A DNA stretch of 64,000 nt. Source: Vibrio artabrorum. Its GTDB lineage: Bacteria > Pseudomonadota > Gammaproteobacteria > Enterobacterales > Vibrionaceae. Position 1 is the stretch's first letter; each line of letters starts with the position of its first letter. The position numbers and the translations under genes are program-made. Under the pieces are notes generated by a model. It saw only the letters and a program-made list of their open reading frames with translations. It had not been told where the DNA came from and ran no database searches. The stretch lies in assembly GCF_024347295.1 (NCBI RefSeq), contig NZ_AP025459.1:620001-684000 (forward strand). Reading direction: 5' to 3'. Shown here piece after piece: positions 47,003-56,654 of the stretch.

Positions 47003-47689
47003 ATGAGAGTCATTGATTTATTTAAACATCGAGGCGAAGGCGTGTCTTCGCAACACTCAGAGTTTATGCAATGGATGTCTCCAGCTCTTAAAGATTACTG
47101 GGGCGATTTTCTAAATCGTACTCAAAATAGCCACTTTTTCGCGTGGGTTCGTGATCACCATATACCTGCGGTAAATGAAGATGCTCCTGATATGCCAATT
47201 GAACAACCGATCCTTCTAAAGCCGGAAGCACAACGTGTGTTTGATGAGCTTAATGAACAAATTGGTGAAGTGATTCATACTGGTGATTGGATCAATGTAA
47301 GTCAAGAACGTATTAATCAGTTCGGCTTAGTGACTGAAGATATGCAGTGGATTCATACTGAACCTTCGAAGGCAGAGACCGACTCTCCGTTCAAAACAAC
47401 CATCGCCCATGGTTTTTTGACCTTATCTCTGCTTCCTCGATTGACTGACAGTGTCGATCCGGATAAATCTCAATTCCCGACCGCTAAGATGGTTGTGAAT
47501 ATTGGTCTTAACCAAGTACGTTTCCCATATCCGGTGAAATCAGGCAGTAACGTCCGTGCTAAGAGTACACTGATAAAAGTTACGCCAATTAAAAAAGGCT
47601 TAGAGATCGAGCGTGAAATCCGCGTCGAAATCGAAGGGGTTCGTCGCCCTGGGGCTGTGATTGTTTCGGTCATTCAACTGCACTTCTAA
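47003..47689 (+). CDS. MaoC-like (R)-specific enoyl-CoA hydratase family protein
   Basis: A 228-residue protein. The C-terminal ~150 residues are a hot-dog fold of the MaoC family: IHTGDWINVSQERINQFGLVTEDMQWIH carries the hydratase-2 Asp/His pair, followed by TTIAHGFLTLSLLP. The first ~75 residues are an extra helical part. Members add water to enoyl-CoA in fatty acid or polyhydroxyalkanoate metabolism. No PHA gene is seen alongside. GAGGTTCTT precedes the ATG, and a terminator follows. Confidence 0.85.
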   Translation: MRVIDLFKHRGEGVSSQHSEFMQWMSPALKDYWGDFLNRTQNSHFFAWVRDHHIPAVNEDAPDMPIEQPILLKPEAQRVFDELNEQIGEVIHTGDWINVSQERINQFGLVTEDMQWIHTEPSKAETDSPFKTTIAHGFLTLSLLPRLTDSVDPDKSQFPTAKMVVNIGLNQVRFPYPVKSGSNVRAKSTLIKVTPIKKGLEIEREIRVEIEGVRRPGAVIVSVIQLHF

Positions 47690-47709
47690 TCGACCTATAC
47701 TCGATACCT

Positions 47710-47742
47710 AAAAAGAGAGAGCCTAATGCTCTCTCTTTTTAT
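47710..47742. terminator. Strong terminator between maoC-like and pstS genes
   Basis: AAAAAGAGAGAGC / GCTCTCTCTTTTT, a 13-bp stem with a five-base loop, flanked by A and T runs and usable from both sides. Confidence 0.9.
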
Positions 47743-47781
47743 TTGTGTTCTATCCGACCGCGAGCGTTGACCGCTTATCGC

Positions 47782-48597
47782 TTACTTTATAGGAGTGTAG
47801 CCATACTCTTCGATAAGTTCTTGTGCCGGCTTTGACTTGACGAACTTGATGAAATCTTGAGTCTCGCGAGAAACAGTATCGATTTTGTATAGCAATAGGA
47901 ATGGGCGAGCTAAATCATAGCTGTGGTTGGCAATGTTCTTTGATGTAGGCTCGATGCCTTCAAAGGTGAGGGCTTTGATTGAACGATCGATAGAACCAAC
48001 AGAGATAAAACCAATCGCATGTGGATTGTGGTTTACAATTGTTTTGACCATGCTGTTGCTGTTCACCACCAAGTTATTTGGGTTGATATCAGACACCAGA
48101 CGATCGTTAATGATCTTCGTTAAGCCAAGCAAGCTTTCGAAGCTATAACGGGATCCTGAAGACGCTTCACGAGTGACCACTGCGATAGGTTGATCGGCAC
48201 CACCAATGTCTTTCCAGTTTGCGATCTTGCCTTTGTAGATATCGAACAGTTGTTCGCGGGTAACGTTATTGACACCGTTTGAACGGTTAATAATGACGGC
48301 TAGACCATCAAAGGCGATTGGAAATACCTTCAATTTTTCGTTCTGTTCACGGTCGGTTAAGTAGCGTGAACTCATACCGATATCAGACACACCTTTATCC
48401 ACCATAGTAATACCGGCTGTAGAACCTATGCCTTGGACTGCAACATAATTGTCAGGGTGAGTCTTATTGTACTCTTCTGCTAATACATCCATCACTCGTG
48501 CTACAGAGGTCGACCCCGAAATGCTGGTTTGTTGTGCAAAAGCAGTTTGGGAAAAGAGGGTTAAGGATAAAAGAGAGATAAGTGCGACTCGTAACAT
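47782..48597 (-). CDS. pstS: Phosphate-binding protein PstS
   Basis: A 271-residue periplasmic phosphate-binding protein. Signal peptide MLRVALISLLSLTLFSQTAFA, then QQTSISGSTSVARVMDVLAE, whose serine/threonine loop contacts phosphate. Further family stretches are GIGSTAGITMV, SDIGMSSRYL and REASSGSRYSFE. The ATG at 48597 is chosen because it begins the signal peptide. It is the short PstS type, without neighbouring pstCAB in the window. A Pho box 49 bases upstream implies induction by PhoB under phosphate starvation. Confidence 0.92.
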   Translation of the reverse strand: MLRVALISLLSLTLFSQTAFAQQTSISGSTSVARVMDVLAEEYNKTHPDNYVAVQGIGSTAGITMVDKGVSDIGMSSRYLTDREQNEKLKVFPIAFDGLAVIINRSNGVNNVTREQLFDIYKGKIANWKDIGGADQPIAVVTREASSGSRYSFESLLGLTKIINDRLVSDINPNNLVVNSNSMVKTIVNHNPHAIGFISVGSIDRSIKALTFEGIEPTSKNIANHSYDLARPFLLLYKIDTVSRETQDFIKFVKSKPAQELIEEYGYTPIK

Positions 48598-48645
48598 AGA
48601 TAATTCCAAATTGATGACATTTGTCGAATATCATAGGTCGGTTAC

Positions 48646-48663
48646 ATGACATTTTTGTGAAAT
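48646..48663 (-). promoter_or_regulatory. Pho box upstream of pstS
   Basis: On the reverse strand, ATTTCAC-AAAA-ATGTCAT: two direct seven-base half sites with the usual four-base A/T spacer. It fits the consensus CTGTCAT-N4-CTGTCAY well at the second half and partly at the first. Location (about 49 bases before the ATG) and target both fit PhoB. Confidence 0.65.
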
Positions 48664-48841
48664 TCTAAAAGCACGATGTGGTTGGTGTTTTAAAGTAATG
48701 CACCTTTGGAATAGGCGGGGATGTTTCTGGGAGCAAGGCCGGTATTTTGTTGGCGCGAGTTAGCTAAAATGTGGGTTGAGTCCTAAGCTAGTTAAACGCA
48801 CTCACGACTGAGAGAGATGCTAAGAAGTTACAAGGGGTGTT

Positions 48842-49204
48842 ATGTCTGTTACTCATATTGAACTGAATCGTCTTTTAAGCGGGGCTGAAAGGCTCTGTAC
48901 TTGCCGTAATCGCAGTTTACCGGTTGAGCTAGGCAAATCCTTGTTTGAAGTGTACAAGGGCGGTGTACTGTTTTCTCAGGCGCATTATCTACTCGACTCT
49001 TCACACAGTCATTATACCAATGAGATTGCCTATGTAACCTTTGATGAGTCGTTATCTTGTTGGTTAGTGATGGTGCCCGTTGGTGAACAGGCGGAATGTG
49101 ACTCAGTAAATTGGGGACCTTATCCTTACCTACCTCAATCGAAGGATCTTGACGCTATTCTGACTGAGATAGAAAAAGATCCTAAATCGTACTTCTGGTC
49201 ATGA
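48842..49204 (+). CDS. DUF3024-like small protein
   Basis: A 120-residue soluble protein beginning MSVTHIELNRLLSGAERLCT. It has a beta-rich middle (VLFSQAHYLLDSSHSHYTNEIAYVTFD) and ends EKDPKSYFWS, wording I associate with the DUF3024 family. Function unknown. AAGGGGTG precedes the ATG. Single gene, no clear terminator. Confidence 0.65.
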   Translation: MSVTHIELNRLLSGAERLCTCRNRSLPVELGKSLFEVYKGGVLFSQAHYLLDSSHSHYTNEIAYVTFDESLSCWLVMVPVGEQAECDSVNWGPYPYLPQSKDLDAILTEIEKDPKSYFWS

Positions 49205-49303
49205 TCCGGTCACTTTAACTTATACTGGTGGTTTTAAGCCAAAGTGAATTCCTTTTCAGAAGTTTCAAACGAATATATCGCGAGCAAGCTATATTTTTTA
49301 TAT

Positions 49304-50128
49304 TTACGACTTGATACGTTTCCGTCGATTTTTTTCGATTAATGCACGAAAGTCTTTCGGTGTCTGACCGTGATACGCTTTAAAGGCGGTACTGAAGTGT
49401 GCGGCACTTTTAAAACCGGACTCATAAGCGATTTGAGTAATCGATTTGTTTGATGCTCTGAGTAGAGTTGCAGCGTGCGCAATGCGCTTAATTTTCAATA
49501 GGTTTGAAAATGATAGGTCTTCAGCGGACAAACGACGTTTAAGCGTAGCGGGAGACATCCTCATATAACGGGCTAACGTATCCAATGAGATACTGTTTTC
49601 GATGTTATGATCGATGTAATGGATGACTTTCTGTGTCACCGTTAGATTTGAAGCTTGAGCTATCGTCAACAATAAAGCCGGGTATTGCTCGACCATAAGG
49701 GATAGCAGGCCTAGGCTTAATTGAGTGAGAGCATAGTTATTTTGAGTTGATGAATTCGCCAAAGATAGGATAAGTTCTTTTAACTGATGTATCTCAATGT
49801 CAGTTTTGTTGAATTTAATGTGTTCATCAGGCTGTTGATTTAATTCAAAATCACCAAACTGATTCATAAAGGTTTGGAAAATAGACAAATCAAAATCTAA
49901 ATAGGTGGCACTAAACTCACCATACTCAGTGTTAATGGTGATGTCTTTGAGCTGACTTGAATTGTAAAGAGTAAAGTCACCCGCTTGCAGTGAAGCTTCT
50001 GAACCATCGGGTAAATTAAAAGAAATACGGCCTTTAGATACGATGAAGATACCGTTTTTAGAGGCTGGATAGCGTTCTCGTTTTCTTGGGATGAAGTTTC
50101 TGATATGAGTAACTGTGATCAATGACAT
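49304..50128 (-). CDS. AraC/XylS-family transcription regulator
   Basis: A 274-residue regulator. Residues ~1-165 are a cupin-like sensing domain without recognised ligand. The C-terminal double helix-turn-helix comprises SLDTLARYMRMSPATLKRRL and ITQIAYESGFKSAAHFSTAFKAYHGQTPKDFR, the AraC signature. The target is unknown; RNase II lies upstream, but a terminator separates them. It is not paired with an obvious metabolic gene. Confidence 0.88.
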   Translation of the reverse strand: MSLITVTHIRNFIPRKRERYPASKNGIFIVSKGRISFNLPDGSEASLQAGDFTLYNSSQLKDITINTEYGEFSATYLDFDLSIFQTFMNQFGDFELNQQPDEHIKFNKTDIEIHQLKELILSLANSSTQNNYALTQLSLGLLSLMVEQYPALLLTIAQASNLTVTQKVIHYIDHNIENSISLDTLARYMRMSPATLKRRLSAEDLSFSNLLKIKRIAHAATLLRASNKSITQIAYESGFKSAAHFSTAFKAYHGQTPKDFRALIEKNRRKRIKS

Positions 50129-50201
50129 AGCGTGCTTCTTTAACGTTGTAAATTGAATGCTTAGAGCTTATTTTCCAGTATTATTTAAGAATGAGACCTC
50201 G

Positions 50202-50229
50202 AAAAAAGGCGCTAATCATTAGCGCCTTT
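50202..50229 (-). terminator. Terminator of rnb
   Basis: AAAGGCGCTAAT / ATTAGCGCCTTT hairpin with a T run on its reverse-strand 3' side, about 22 bases past the RNase II stop. Confidence 0.88.
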
Positions 50230-50250
50230 AGAGTTGAACCTTGTGAGCTT

Positions 50251-52257
50251 TTAAGCTTCGGTTCCGTTTGTCGTTTCAGGCTCGCTAGGCAAGTCCGCAA
50301 ATACTTGAGTAGGTTTTGCGACTAAATTACGGTTTTCTTGATTAACTTCTGAGAGCACAACTTCTAAAGCGTCCCCCAATTTGTATACCATTTCCTTATC
50401 GATAGAAACAGTACCCATTTCACCGTTGCACTCTATTCTTTCTTTATTATCAACAATGAGAGAGCCTGGGATAAAGGCAGCCGCACCATTTTCAAGTAAA
50501 CGTACACGCATACCTGCACGGTTAATATCGAAAATCTCAGCTTGGAAACGAGTTTCTTCTGCTGGAGCATTGGCGAGAGTGCGAGCATACAACCAATCGC
50601 CAACATTACGTTCAGCCATGCCGTGGTGACGGCGGTGCAGGGCAAGTTCATCACCAATGGTTTCATCTGGTGTTTGAATGGGTGCTTTACCTAGGATGTG
50701 TGCTTTTAGCATACGGTGGTTAATCATATCGCCGTATTTACGAATTGGAGAAGTCCAAGTTGCGTAAATATCTAACCCCATCGCGTAGTGTGGTGCGGGC
50801 TCATTGCTGATCTCGCTGTACGCTTGGAACTTACGAATACGGTTGTCGTAGTAGCTGTTGTCTAAAGAACCTAACCAACGACGTAGAGTCGCAAAACCTT
50901 CTAGAGAAACGATTTGTTCTTCAGTGAACGGCGTTTCCGCTTGTGGATTTACCAGCTCAAGAACATCAGAGACTTTCTCAGCCTTGAAACCAGAGTGGCA
51001 GTTAAACACACCTTGGTTGAAGCTCTCTTTTAGTACTCGGCCCGCACAGATGTTCGCGCTGATCATGGCTTCTTCAACCAGCTTGTTTGCGCTACGACGC
51101 ATGTCAGCGTGGATAGCGACAACATCGTTATCTTCGCTAAGTTGAAAACGGTAGTCAGGGCGATCTGGGAACACAACAGCGTTTGCTGAGCGCCATGCTG
51201 AGCGTGCTTGAGCGAACTGGTGAAGATCAGAAACAATGGCAGCAATCTCTTCTGATGGTTGCCATTTCTCTGACGCCCCTGTTTCTAGCCAGTCTGATAC
51301 GTTGTCATAAGCAAGACGAGCATGAGATTTGATGTTTGCAGCGAAGAAGTGAATGTCATCACCGATAACGCCGTCTTTAGATACCGTTACTGTGCAGCAA
51401 AGTGCAGGGCGAACTTCGTTCTCGATCAGTGAACATAGATTGTCAGCAAGGTCGCGAGGTAACATTGGGATGTTACGACCTGGAAGATAAATTGTGAAAC
51501 CACGCTCGCGCGCCACTTTATCCATCGAATCATCTGGAGAGATGTAAGCTGTTGGATCCGCAATCGCGATAGTCAGCTCAAAGTCACCGTTCTCTTTCTT
51601 CTTCGCGTAAAGCGCATCATCCATATCTTTTGTGCTTTCGCCATCGATAGTCACGAAAGGGATGTTTGTCATGTCTACACGTTCAAGATCGGCGTCGTCG
51701 TTGATTCGCCAGTTGTCGATGCCTTCAGGTTCGCTGTTTGGTAGGTCGTTTTGTGCCAGCGTTACCCACCAAGGGGCAATTTTGTCGTCAGCATCTGTGA
51801 TTTTCTCAGAGATCTGAGCTAAGAAGCCATTGTCACCTTTTAATGGGTGCTGAACGATATGAGCAACGACCCAGTCACCTTCTTTAAGCGTTTCTGGGTT
51901 TAGGCCCTTCTTTGCTTTCGCTTTAAGTTGCAGCTTTTTCAATTGCGGATGATCAGGGACAACGTTCAGTCGACCTTTGAAAAGTTTAACTCGGGCGATG
52001 AAGCGAGTAAGACCTTGTTCAACCAATTCCTCTGGTTCGGCCACTTCACGATCTTTCTCCGTACGAATGATGGCAATGACCTTGTCACCATGTACACATT
52101 TCTTCATGTACGGAGGCGGGATAAAGAAGCTTGTTTTGCTATCAACTTCGAGAAAACCAAAGCCTTTTTCAGTGGCTTTGATAGTGCCTTCCTTTTTAGG
52201 GAGGGTTTCTTGGATTTGCTGCTTGAGCTGAGCGAGTAGAGGATTATCTTGAAACAT
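50251..52257 (-). CDS. rnb: Exoribonuclease II
   Basis: A 668-residue processive 3'-5' single-strand RNA exonuclease. Cold-shock RNA-binding parts (~1-180), the RNB catalytic domain with [16 protein letters not shown] (metal-binding aspartates, ~210-225) and [15 protein letters not shown] (~500), then a C-terminal S1 domain ([18 protein letters not shown]). The frame opens eight codons earlier, but the ATG at 52257 gives [15 protein letters not shown], the same start as E. coli RNase II. A 378-base gap separates it from divergent deaD. Confidence 0.93.
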   Translation of the reverse strand: MFQDNPLLAQLKQQIQETLPKKEGTIKATEKGFGFLEVDSKTSFFIPPPYMKKCVHGDKVIAIIRTEKDREVAEPEELVEQGLTRFIARVKLFKGRLNVVPDHPQLKKLQLKAKAKKGLNPETLKEGDWVVAHIVQHPLKGDNGFLAQISEKITDADDKIAPWWVTLAQNDLPNSEPEGIDNWRINDDADLERVDMTNIPFVTIDGESTKDMDDALYAKKKENGDFELTIAIADPTAYISPDDSMDKVARERGFTIYLPGRNIPMLPRDLADNLCSLIENEVRPALCCTVTVSKDGVIGDDIHFFAANIKSHARLAYDNVSDWLETGASEKWQPSEEIAAIVSDLHQFAQARSAWRSANAVVFPDRPDYRFQLSEDNDVVAIHADMRRSANKLVEEAMISANICAGRVLKESFNQGVFNCHSGFKAEKVSDVLELVNPQAETPFTEEQIVSLEGFATLRRWLGSLDNSYYDNRIRKFQAYSEISNEPAPHYAMGLDIYATWTSPIRKYGDMINHRMLKAHILGKAPIQTPDETIGDELALHRRHHGMAERNVGDWLYARTLANAPAEETRFQAEIFDINRAGMRVRLLENGAAAFIPGSLIVDNKERIECNGEMGTVSIDKEMVYKLGDALEVVLSEVNQENRNLVAKPTQVFADLPSEPETTNGTEA

Positions 52258-52635
52258 CTTACTTTTATCTAACGAGAACAATTGAGCACACTATAATCAT
52301 TGCGAGGGCCGATTACTACTTAAAGCCGAAGTGGACTTAAATTAATTACCCACTTATTTGATTGAAATGATCAACGGTGAAGAGATATTCATCAAGTTTT
52401 GACCAAATGATGGTCAGATTTGATATAAAACCGGAAAATATGTGATGTATTTCAATTTTTTCTGGCTTTTTTTATGCATTTAGGGAATAATCCGCCTCCC
52501 TTAGACGTCCCTAATGGCTTGAAGTGTTTTATTACTGCTTCGTAACTCTGAATGGAATCAGTATCTGATTGGATCAGTATTGGAATTGGTAGAGCTCCCG
52601 GGACCTTTTGTTTTTTTATATATAGTGGGATCCCA
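52258..52635. other. Divergent region of rnb and deaD, probable long deaD leader
   Basis: No gene. AT-rich, with a small hairpin TGACCA / TGGTCA at 52400-52416. Cold-shock helicase genes often have long leaders; none of the known cold-shock boxes is clearly visible. Confidence 0.4.
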
Positions 52636-54621
52636 ATGTCCGAATCTGTAATTCAATTCAATGAATTAGCCCTAAACGATAACATTCTTTCAGCTCTTGA
52701 TAGTATGGGTTTCGTTTCTCCGACTCCAATCCAAGCAGCAGCAATTCCTCTTCTACTTGAAGGCCGTGACGCACTAGGTAAAGCACAGACTGGTACTGGT
52801 AAAACAGCCGCATTCTCTCTGCCTTTACTTAACAAAATCAACCTGAACCAACACAAACCACAAGCAATCATCATGGCTCCTACTCGTGAGCTAGCGATTC
52901 AAGTTGCTGCGGAAATCAAAAACTTAGGTCGTGACATTAACGGTCTTAAAGTTCTTGAAATCTACGGTGGTGCTTCAATTGTTGACCAAATGCGTGCTCT
53001 AAGCCGCGGCGCTCACATTGTTGTAGGTACTCCAGGTCGTGTTAAAGACTTACTGACTCGTGACCGTCTACACCTAGATGAAGCACATACATTTGTTCTT
53101 GATGAAGCAGATGAAATGCTAAAAATGGGCTTTGTAGATGATGTTACTTGGATTCTTGAGCAAGCGCCAGAATCTGCACAGCGTGTACTTTTCTCTGCAA
53201 CTATGCCTCCAATGGTTAAGACTATTGTTGACCGTTACCTACGTAACCCGGCTCGAGTTGACGTTGCTGGTACTAACCACACAGTGGACAAAGTCGCGCA
53301 GAATTACTGGGTTGTTAAAGGCGTAGAGAAAGACGAAGCAATGTCTCGTCTTCTTGAAACTGAAGAAACTGACGCGTCTATCGTATTCGTACGTACTCGT
53401 CAAGACACTGAGCGTCTCGCTGATTGGCTATCTGCACGTGGCTTCAAAGCTGCTGCATTGCACGGTGATATTCCTCAGTCTCTACGTGAGCGCACTGTTG
53501 ATCACATCAAACAAGGTGTTATCGATATCCTAGTTGCAACTGACGTTGTAGCTCGTGGCCTCGATGTTCCACGTATCACTCACGTATTTAACTACGATAT
53601 CCCATTTGATGTTGAATCTTACATCCACCGTATTGGTCGTACTGGCCGTGCTGGACGTAAAGGTAAAGCGATCCTACTCGTTCGCACTAACCAAATTCGC
53701 ATGCTTCGCACAATCGAGCGCGTAACTAAGTCATCGATGGAAGAAATCCAACTTCCTCTACGTGACCAAGTTGCTGCTGCACGCGTTGCTAAGCTTGGTG
53801 CTGAACTTGAAACTGAGAAAGAGAGCAAAGCACTAGAAAACTTTGCAGGTCTTATCTCTACTCTTCAAGAGTCTCTAGACGTTGATGCTGCTACTCTAGC
53901 TGCAATGCTTCTTAAGCGTCAGCAAGGTAAGAGCCCACTATTCTACGTTGGCGAAGACCCAATGATTGCGGCTATTGAGCGTGATAAGAACCGTCGCAAA
54001 GAGCGTCGTGAAGATCGTGACAACGGCCGTGACGGTGGTGGTCGTAACTTCAATACTCAAGATTGGGATACGTACCAACTACAAGTTGGCCGTGAGCAAG
54101 GCGTTCAGGTTAAAGACATCGTTGGTGCACTAGCAAACGAACTTGGCCTAACTAAAGGTTCTATCGGTGCTATCAAGCTAGACCAAGGTTCGACTTACGT
54201 TCAACTGCCAAAAGCAATGAACTCTGAAACGGCTGGTAAGCTAAGCAAACTTCGCATTCGTCAAAAAGAAGCTGGCGCTGTAGTGGTTGATTTCAACGAC
54301 TTCCGTGAGCCTCGTCGTGGCGGCGGCGGTCGTGATGGCAACCGTGGCGGCGCTCGTGGCGGTCGTGATGGCGGCGGCTACCGTGGTAACCGTGAAGGTG
54401 GCAACCGCGAAGGTGGTAATGGCGGTCGTGGTGGCTACCGTGGCAACCGTGACGGTGCTCGCGATGGTAACGCTGCTGGCGGACGTGATGGTGAACGTCG
54501 CTTTGACCGTAACCGTGGTGGTGATCACCGTGGTAACTTCCGTGGCGAACGTGGCCATGGCAACGCAGCAGCTGGTAATGGCGGCAACCGCGGTCGTCGT
54601 CCAGAGCGCAGCGAAGGTTAA
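52636..54621 (+). CDS. deaD: DeaD/CsdA-type cold-shock RNA helicase with RGG-rich tail
   Basis: A 661-residue DEAD-box helicase that unwinds structured RNA in ribosome assembly and mRNA decay. Motifs AQTGTGKTAAF, PTRELAIQ, VLDEADEMLKMGF, VLFSATMP, ATDVVARGLDVPR and HRIGRTGR; then the DeaD RNA-binding domain (VQVKDIVGALANELGL). From about residue 560 the tail is made of R, G, N and D repeats (RGG-type), a flexible RNA-binding region. The frame starts earlier, but the ATG at 52636 (MSESVIQFNELALNDNIL) fits the family. Terminator downstream. Confidence 0.9.
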   Translation: MSESVIQFNELALNDNILSALDSMGFVSPTPIQAAAIPLLLEGRDALGKAQTGTGKTAAFSLPLLNKINLNQHKPQAIIMAPTRELAIQVAAEIKNLGRDINGLKVLEIYGGASIVDQMRALSRGAHIVVGTPGRVKDLLTRDRLHLDEAHTFVLDEADEMLKMGFVDDVTWILEQAPESAQRVLFSATMPPMVKTIVDRYLRNPARVDVAGTNHTVDKVAQNYWVVKGVEKDEAMSRLLETEETDASIVFVRTRQDTERLADWLSARGFKAAALHGDIPQSLRERTVDHIKQGVIDILVATDVVARGLDVPRITHVFNYDIPFDVESYIHRIGRTGRAGRKGKAILLVRTNQIRMLRTIERVTKSSMEEIQLPLRDQVAAARVAKLGAELETEKESKALENFAGLISTLQESLDVDAATLAAMLLKRQQGKSPLFYVGEDPMIAAIERDKNRRKERREDRDNGRDGGGRNFNTQDWDTYQLQVGREQGVQVKDIVGALANELGLTKGSIGAIKLDQGSTYVQLPKAMNSETAGKLSKLRIRQKEAGAVVVDFNDFREPRRGGGGRDGNRGGARGGRDGGGYRGNREGGNREGGNGGRGGYRGNRDGARDGNAAGGRDGERRFDRNRGGDHRGNFRGERGHGNAAAGNGGNRGRRPERSEG

Positions 54622-54653
54622 TCAACCTTTAGCTTGAACAAAGTATTTAGAAG

Positions 54654-54677
54654 CCGAGCATAATGCTCGGTTTTTTT
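54654..54677 (+). terminator. Terminator of deaD
   Basis: CCGAGCA / TGCTCGG stem with a three-base loop, then seven T. Confidence 0.88.
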
Positions 54678-55023
54678 ATACCCAGAACACTACTCTTTTT
54701 TGGTGTGTTACCGAATTATTGGGCATACGTAGTCAAACAGGCATCTTTATGCTGTTGTTCATTGCTCATAACTTTAGGGTTATTTGAAGCATTTAAATTG
54801 ACTGAAAGAGTGAGCGCAGTCGTTTGCTTTATCAATTTATTGTATTATTACTCAACTTTTTTTTAATTTATATCTCGAAATAAATAAAATGATGACGAAG
54901 ATCAACTTAATAGTGTTCATTTGGCGACTTTTACAAAACAAAAGTTGAAACATTCAAAAATTATTGAATAATGGGTTTAACTAAAATTTCATCCAATTCG
55001 TAAAGAAACAGGAACCATATCCA
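54678..55023. other. AT-rich leader of ackA
   Basis: No RNA gene or riboswitch recognised. A 67-codon frame here starts inside the deaD terminator and is judged chance. Confidence 0.4.
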
Positions 55024-56217
55024 ATGTCTAATTCGTTTGTTCTGGTTATTAACTCGGGTAGTTCATCCCTAAAATTTGCTGTAATCGATTCTGTTTCTGG
55101 TGAGGCAGTATTAAGTGGTCTAGGGGAATGTTTTGGCCTTGAAGATGCTCGTATGAGCTGGAAATATCAAGGTGAAAAAACTGAAATTGCCATTCAAGGT
55201 GAAGATAGCCATCACAAAGTTGCTATTGGCAAATTGGTTGGCCTAATGGAAGCTCTTGGCTTCACGGCTGATATTGTGGCTATCGGTCATCGTATTGTTC
55301 ACGGCGGCGAGAAATTCACTCAAACCGTTCGCATTACTGAAGAAGTAACCAACGAGATTGAAAGCCTATCTGATCTTGCTCCACTTCATAACCCAGCAGG
55401 TGCTATTGGTATCCGTGCTGCGATTGAAGCTTTCCCTTCTCTGCCTCAGTTCGCTGTATTTGATACGGCTTTCCACCAAACAATGCCACAGCGTGCATTT
55501 ACTGGTGCAATCGCTAAAGAACTCTATACAGACTTCGGTGTTCGTCGTTACGGCTTCCACGGTACGAGCCACTACTTCGTAAGCCGTGAAGCTGCGAAAA
55601 TGCTAAACAAACCGGTTGAAAAGTCTAGTTTCATTTCTGTTCACCTAGGTAACGGCGCATCGGTATGTGCTATCAAAGATGGTAACAGTGTCGATACTTC
55701 TATGGGCTTCACACCACTTTCTGGCCTAATGATGGGTACACGTTGTGGTGACCTAGACCCAGGTATTATCGAATACCTTCTTAAGAAAGGTTGGTCACAA
55801 GAGCAAGTTTTCAACTCTCTAAACAAGGAGTCTGGCTTCCTAGGTGTGTCTGGTCTTACGAGCGATGCTCGTGGCATTCTAGAAGCGATGGAAGAGGGCC
55901 ACGAAGGCGCTAAGCTCGCTTTCGAAGTGTTCACATACCGCGTAGCTAAATACGTTGCTTCTTACCTTGCAACGCTAGATTCTTTAGACGGCATTATCTT
56001 TACTGGTGGTATCGGCGAGAACTCTTTACCAATTCGTCGTGAAATTCTAAACAGCCTTAAGATCCTTGGTTTTGTTGAAGATGTCGCTGGTAACGAGGCG
56101 GCTCGCTTTGGTGCTGAAGGCATCATCGCTAAGTCAGAAATGTTAGGCGCTGTTGCAATGGTTGTCCCAACCAACGAAGAATTCGTGATTGCTCAACAGT
56201 CGGTAGAACTTCTGTAA
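55024..56217 (+). CDS. ackA: Acetate kinase
   Basis: A 397-residue enzyme converting acetyl phosphate and ADP to acetate and ATP, and the reverse. It carries the ASKHA signatures VLVINSGSSSLKFAV at the start, the catalytic-type stretch FDTAFHQTMP, RYGFHGTSHYFVS, HLGNGASVCAIKDG and FTGGIGENSLPIRR. No pta (phosphotransacetylase) gene adjoins, so this may be a second copy beside a chromosome-I ackA-pta operon; I recall vibrios having two. AGGAACC precedes the ATG. Confidence 0.95.
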   Translation: MSNSFVLVINSGSSSLKFAVIDSVSGEAVLSGLGECFGLEDARMSWKYQGEKTEIAIQGEDSHHKVAIGKLVGLMEALGFTADIVAIGHRIVHGGEKFTQTVRITEEVTNEIESLSDLAPLHNPAGAIGIRAAIEAFPSLPQFAVFDTAFHQTMPQRAFTGAIAKELYTDFGVRRYGFHGTSHYFVSREAAKMLNKPVEKSSFISVHLGNGASVCAIKDGNSVDTSMGFTPLSGLMMGTRCGDLDPGIIEYLLKKGWSQEQVFNSLNKESGFLGVSGLTSDARGILEAMEEGHEGAKLAFEVFTYRVAKYVASYLATLDSLDGIIFTGGIGENSLPIRREILNSLKILGFVEDVAGNEAARFGAEGIIAKSEMLGAVAMVVPTNEEFVIAQQSVELL

Positions 56218-56241
56218 TAGATTCTAAGAAAATCAGATAAT

Positions 56242-56273
56242 GAAAAGCGAGCCCAAGTGGCTCGTTTTTTTGT
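56242..56273 (+). terminator. Terminator of ackA (copy 1 of a duplicated 32-base unit)
   Basis: CGAGCC / GGCTCG stem, loop CAAGT, then seven T. Differs by a single base from 63481-63512. Confidence 0.9.
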
Positions 56274-56654
56274 TTTATATGTTGGTTAAATCATCACGAA
56301 CGATACTTTCTTCGTCTCGTAGATCTTTGAGTCAACGAGGCTAGAGTGGGCTTTTTCACTTCTCATAAATGACAATGAACTTAGCTTCTAAGGTCGTGCT
56401 CTTCTGATGGCTCCCCCATACCGGAGATAATGCATCATTTACTAAATTAGAAAAAGCTTCTGTCCAAAGGTGTGTCATAAAACTCGAAATGCCCCTTTCC
56501 ATGCCCGTGATGCTCAATATCATGAATCACTTACAGGTGGTTTGACCTACTTTTTCTTATCTGTGTATTGTCTAGATAACCGGGGTCTTACCAAGTTGGA
56601 AACAGTGTTGTCGAAGCAGTAACGAGCAGAGAACGTTAACGCTTACTAACGCAA
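56274..56654. other. Gap between ackA and the MATE gene
   Basis: No secure gene. A 55-codon reverse frame (56356-56523; product begins MILSITGMERGISSF) has no good ribosome-binding site and may be chance or a remnant. Confidence 0.35.

Noticed and set aside
54241..54637. Overlapping long frames on both strands at the end of deaD
   Set aside because: These arise from the repetitive GC-rich codons of the RGG tail; their products are low-complexity (T/A/V or R/H/G runs).
54663..54866. 67-codon frame after deaD
   Set aside because: It starts inside the deaD terminator, has no ribosome-binding site, and the hydrophobic look comes from T-rich DNA.
56356..56523. 55-codon reverse frame between ackA and the MATE gene
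   Set aside because: Weak ribosome-binding site and no recognised family; may be a remnant but cannot be supported as a gene.
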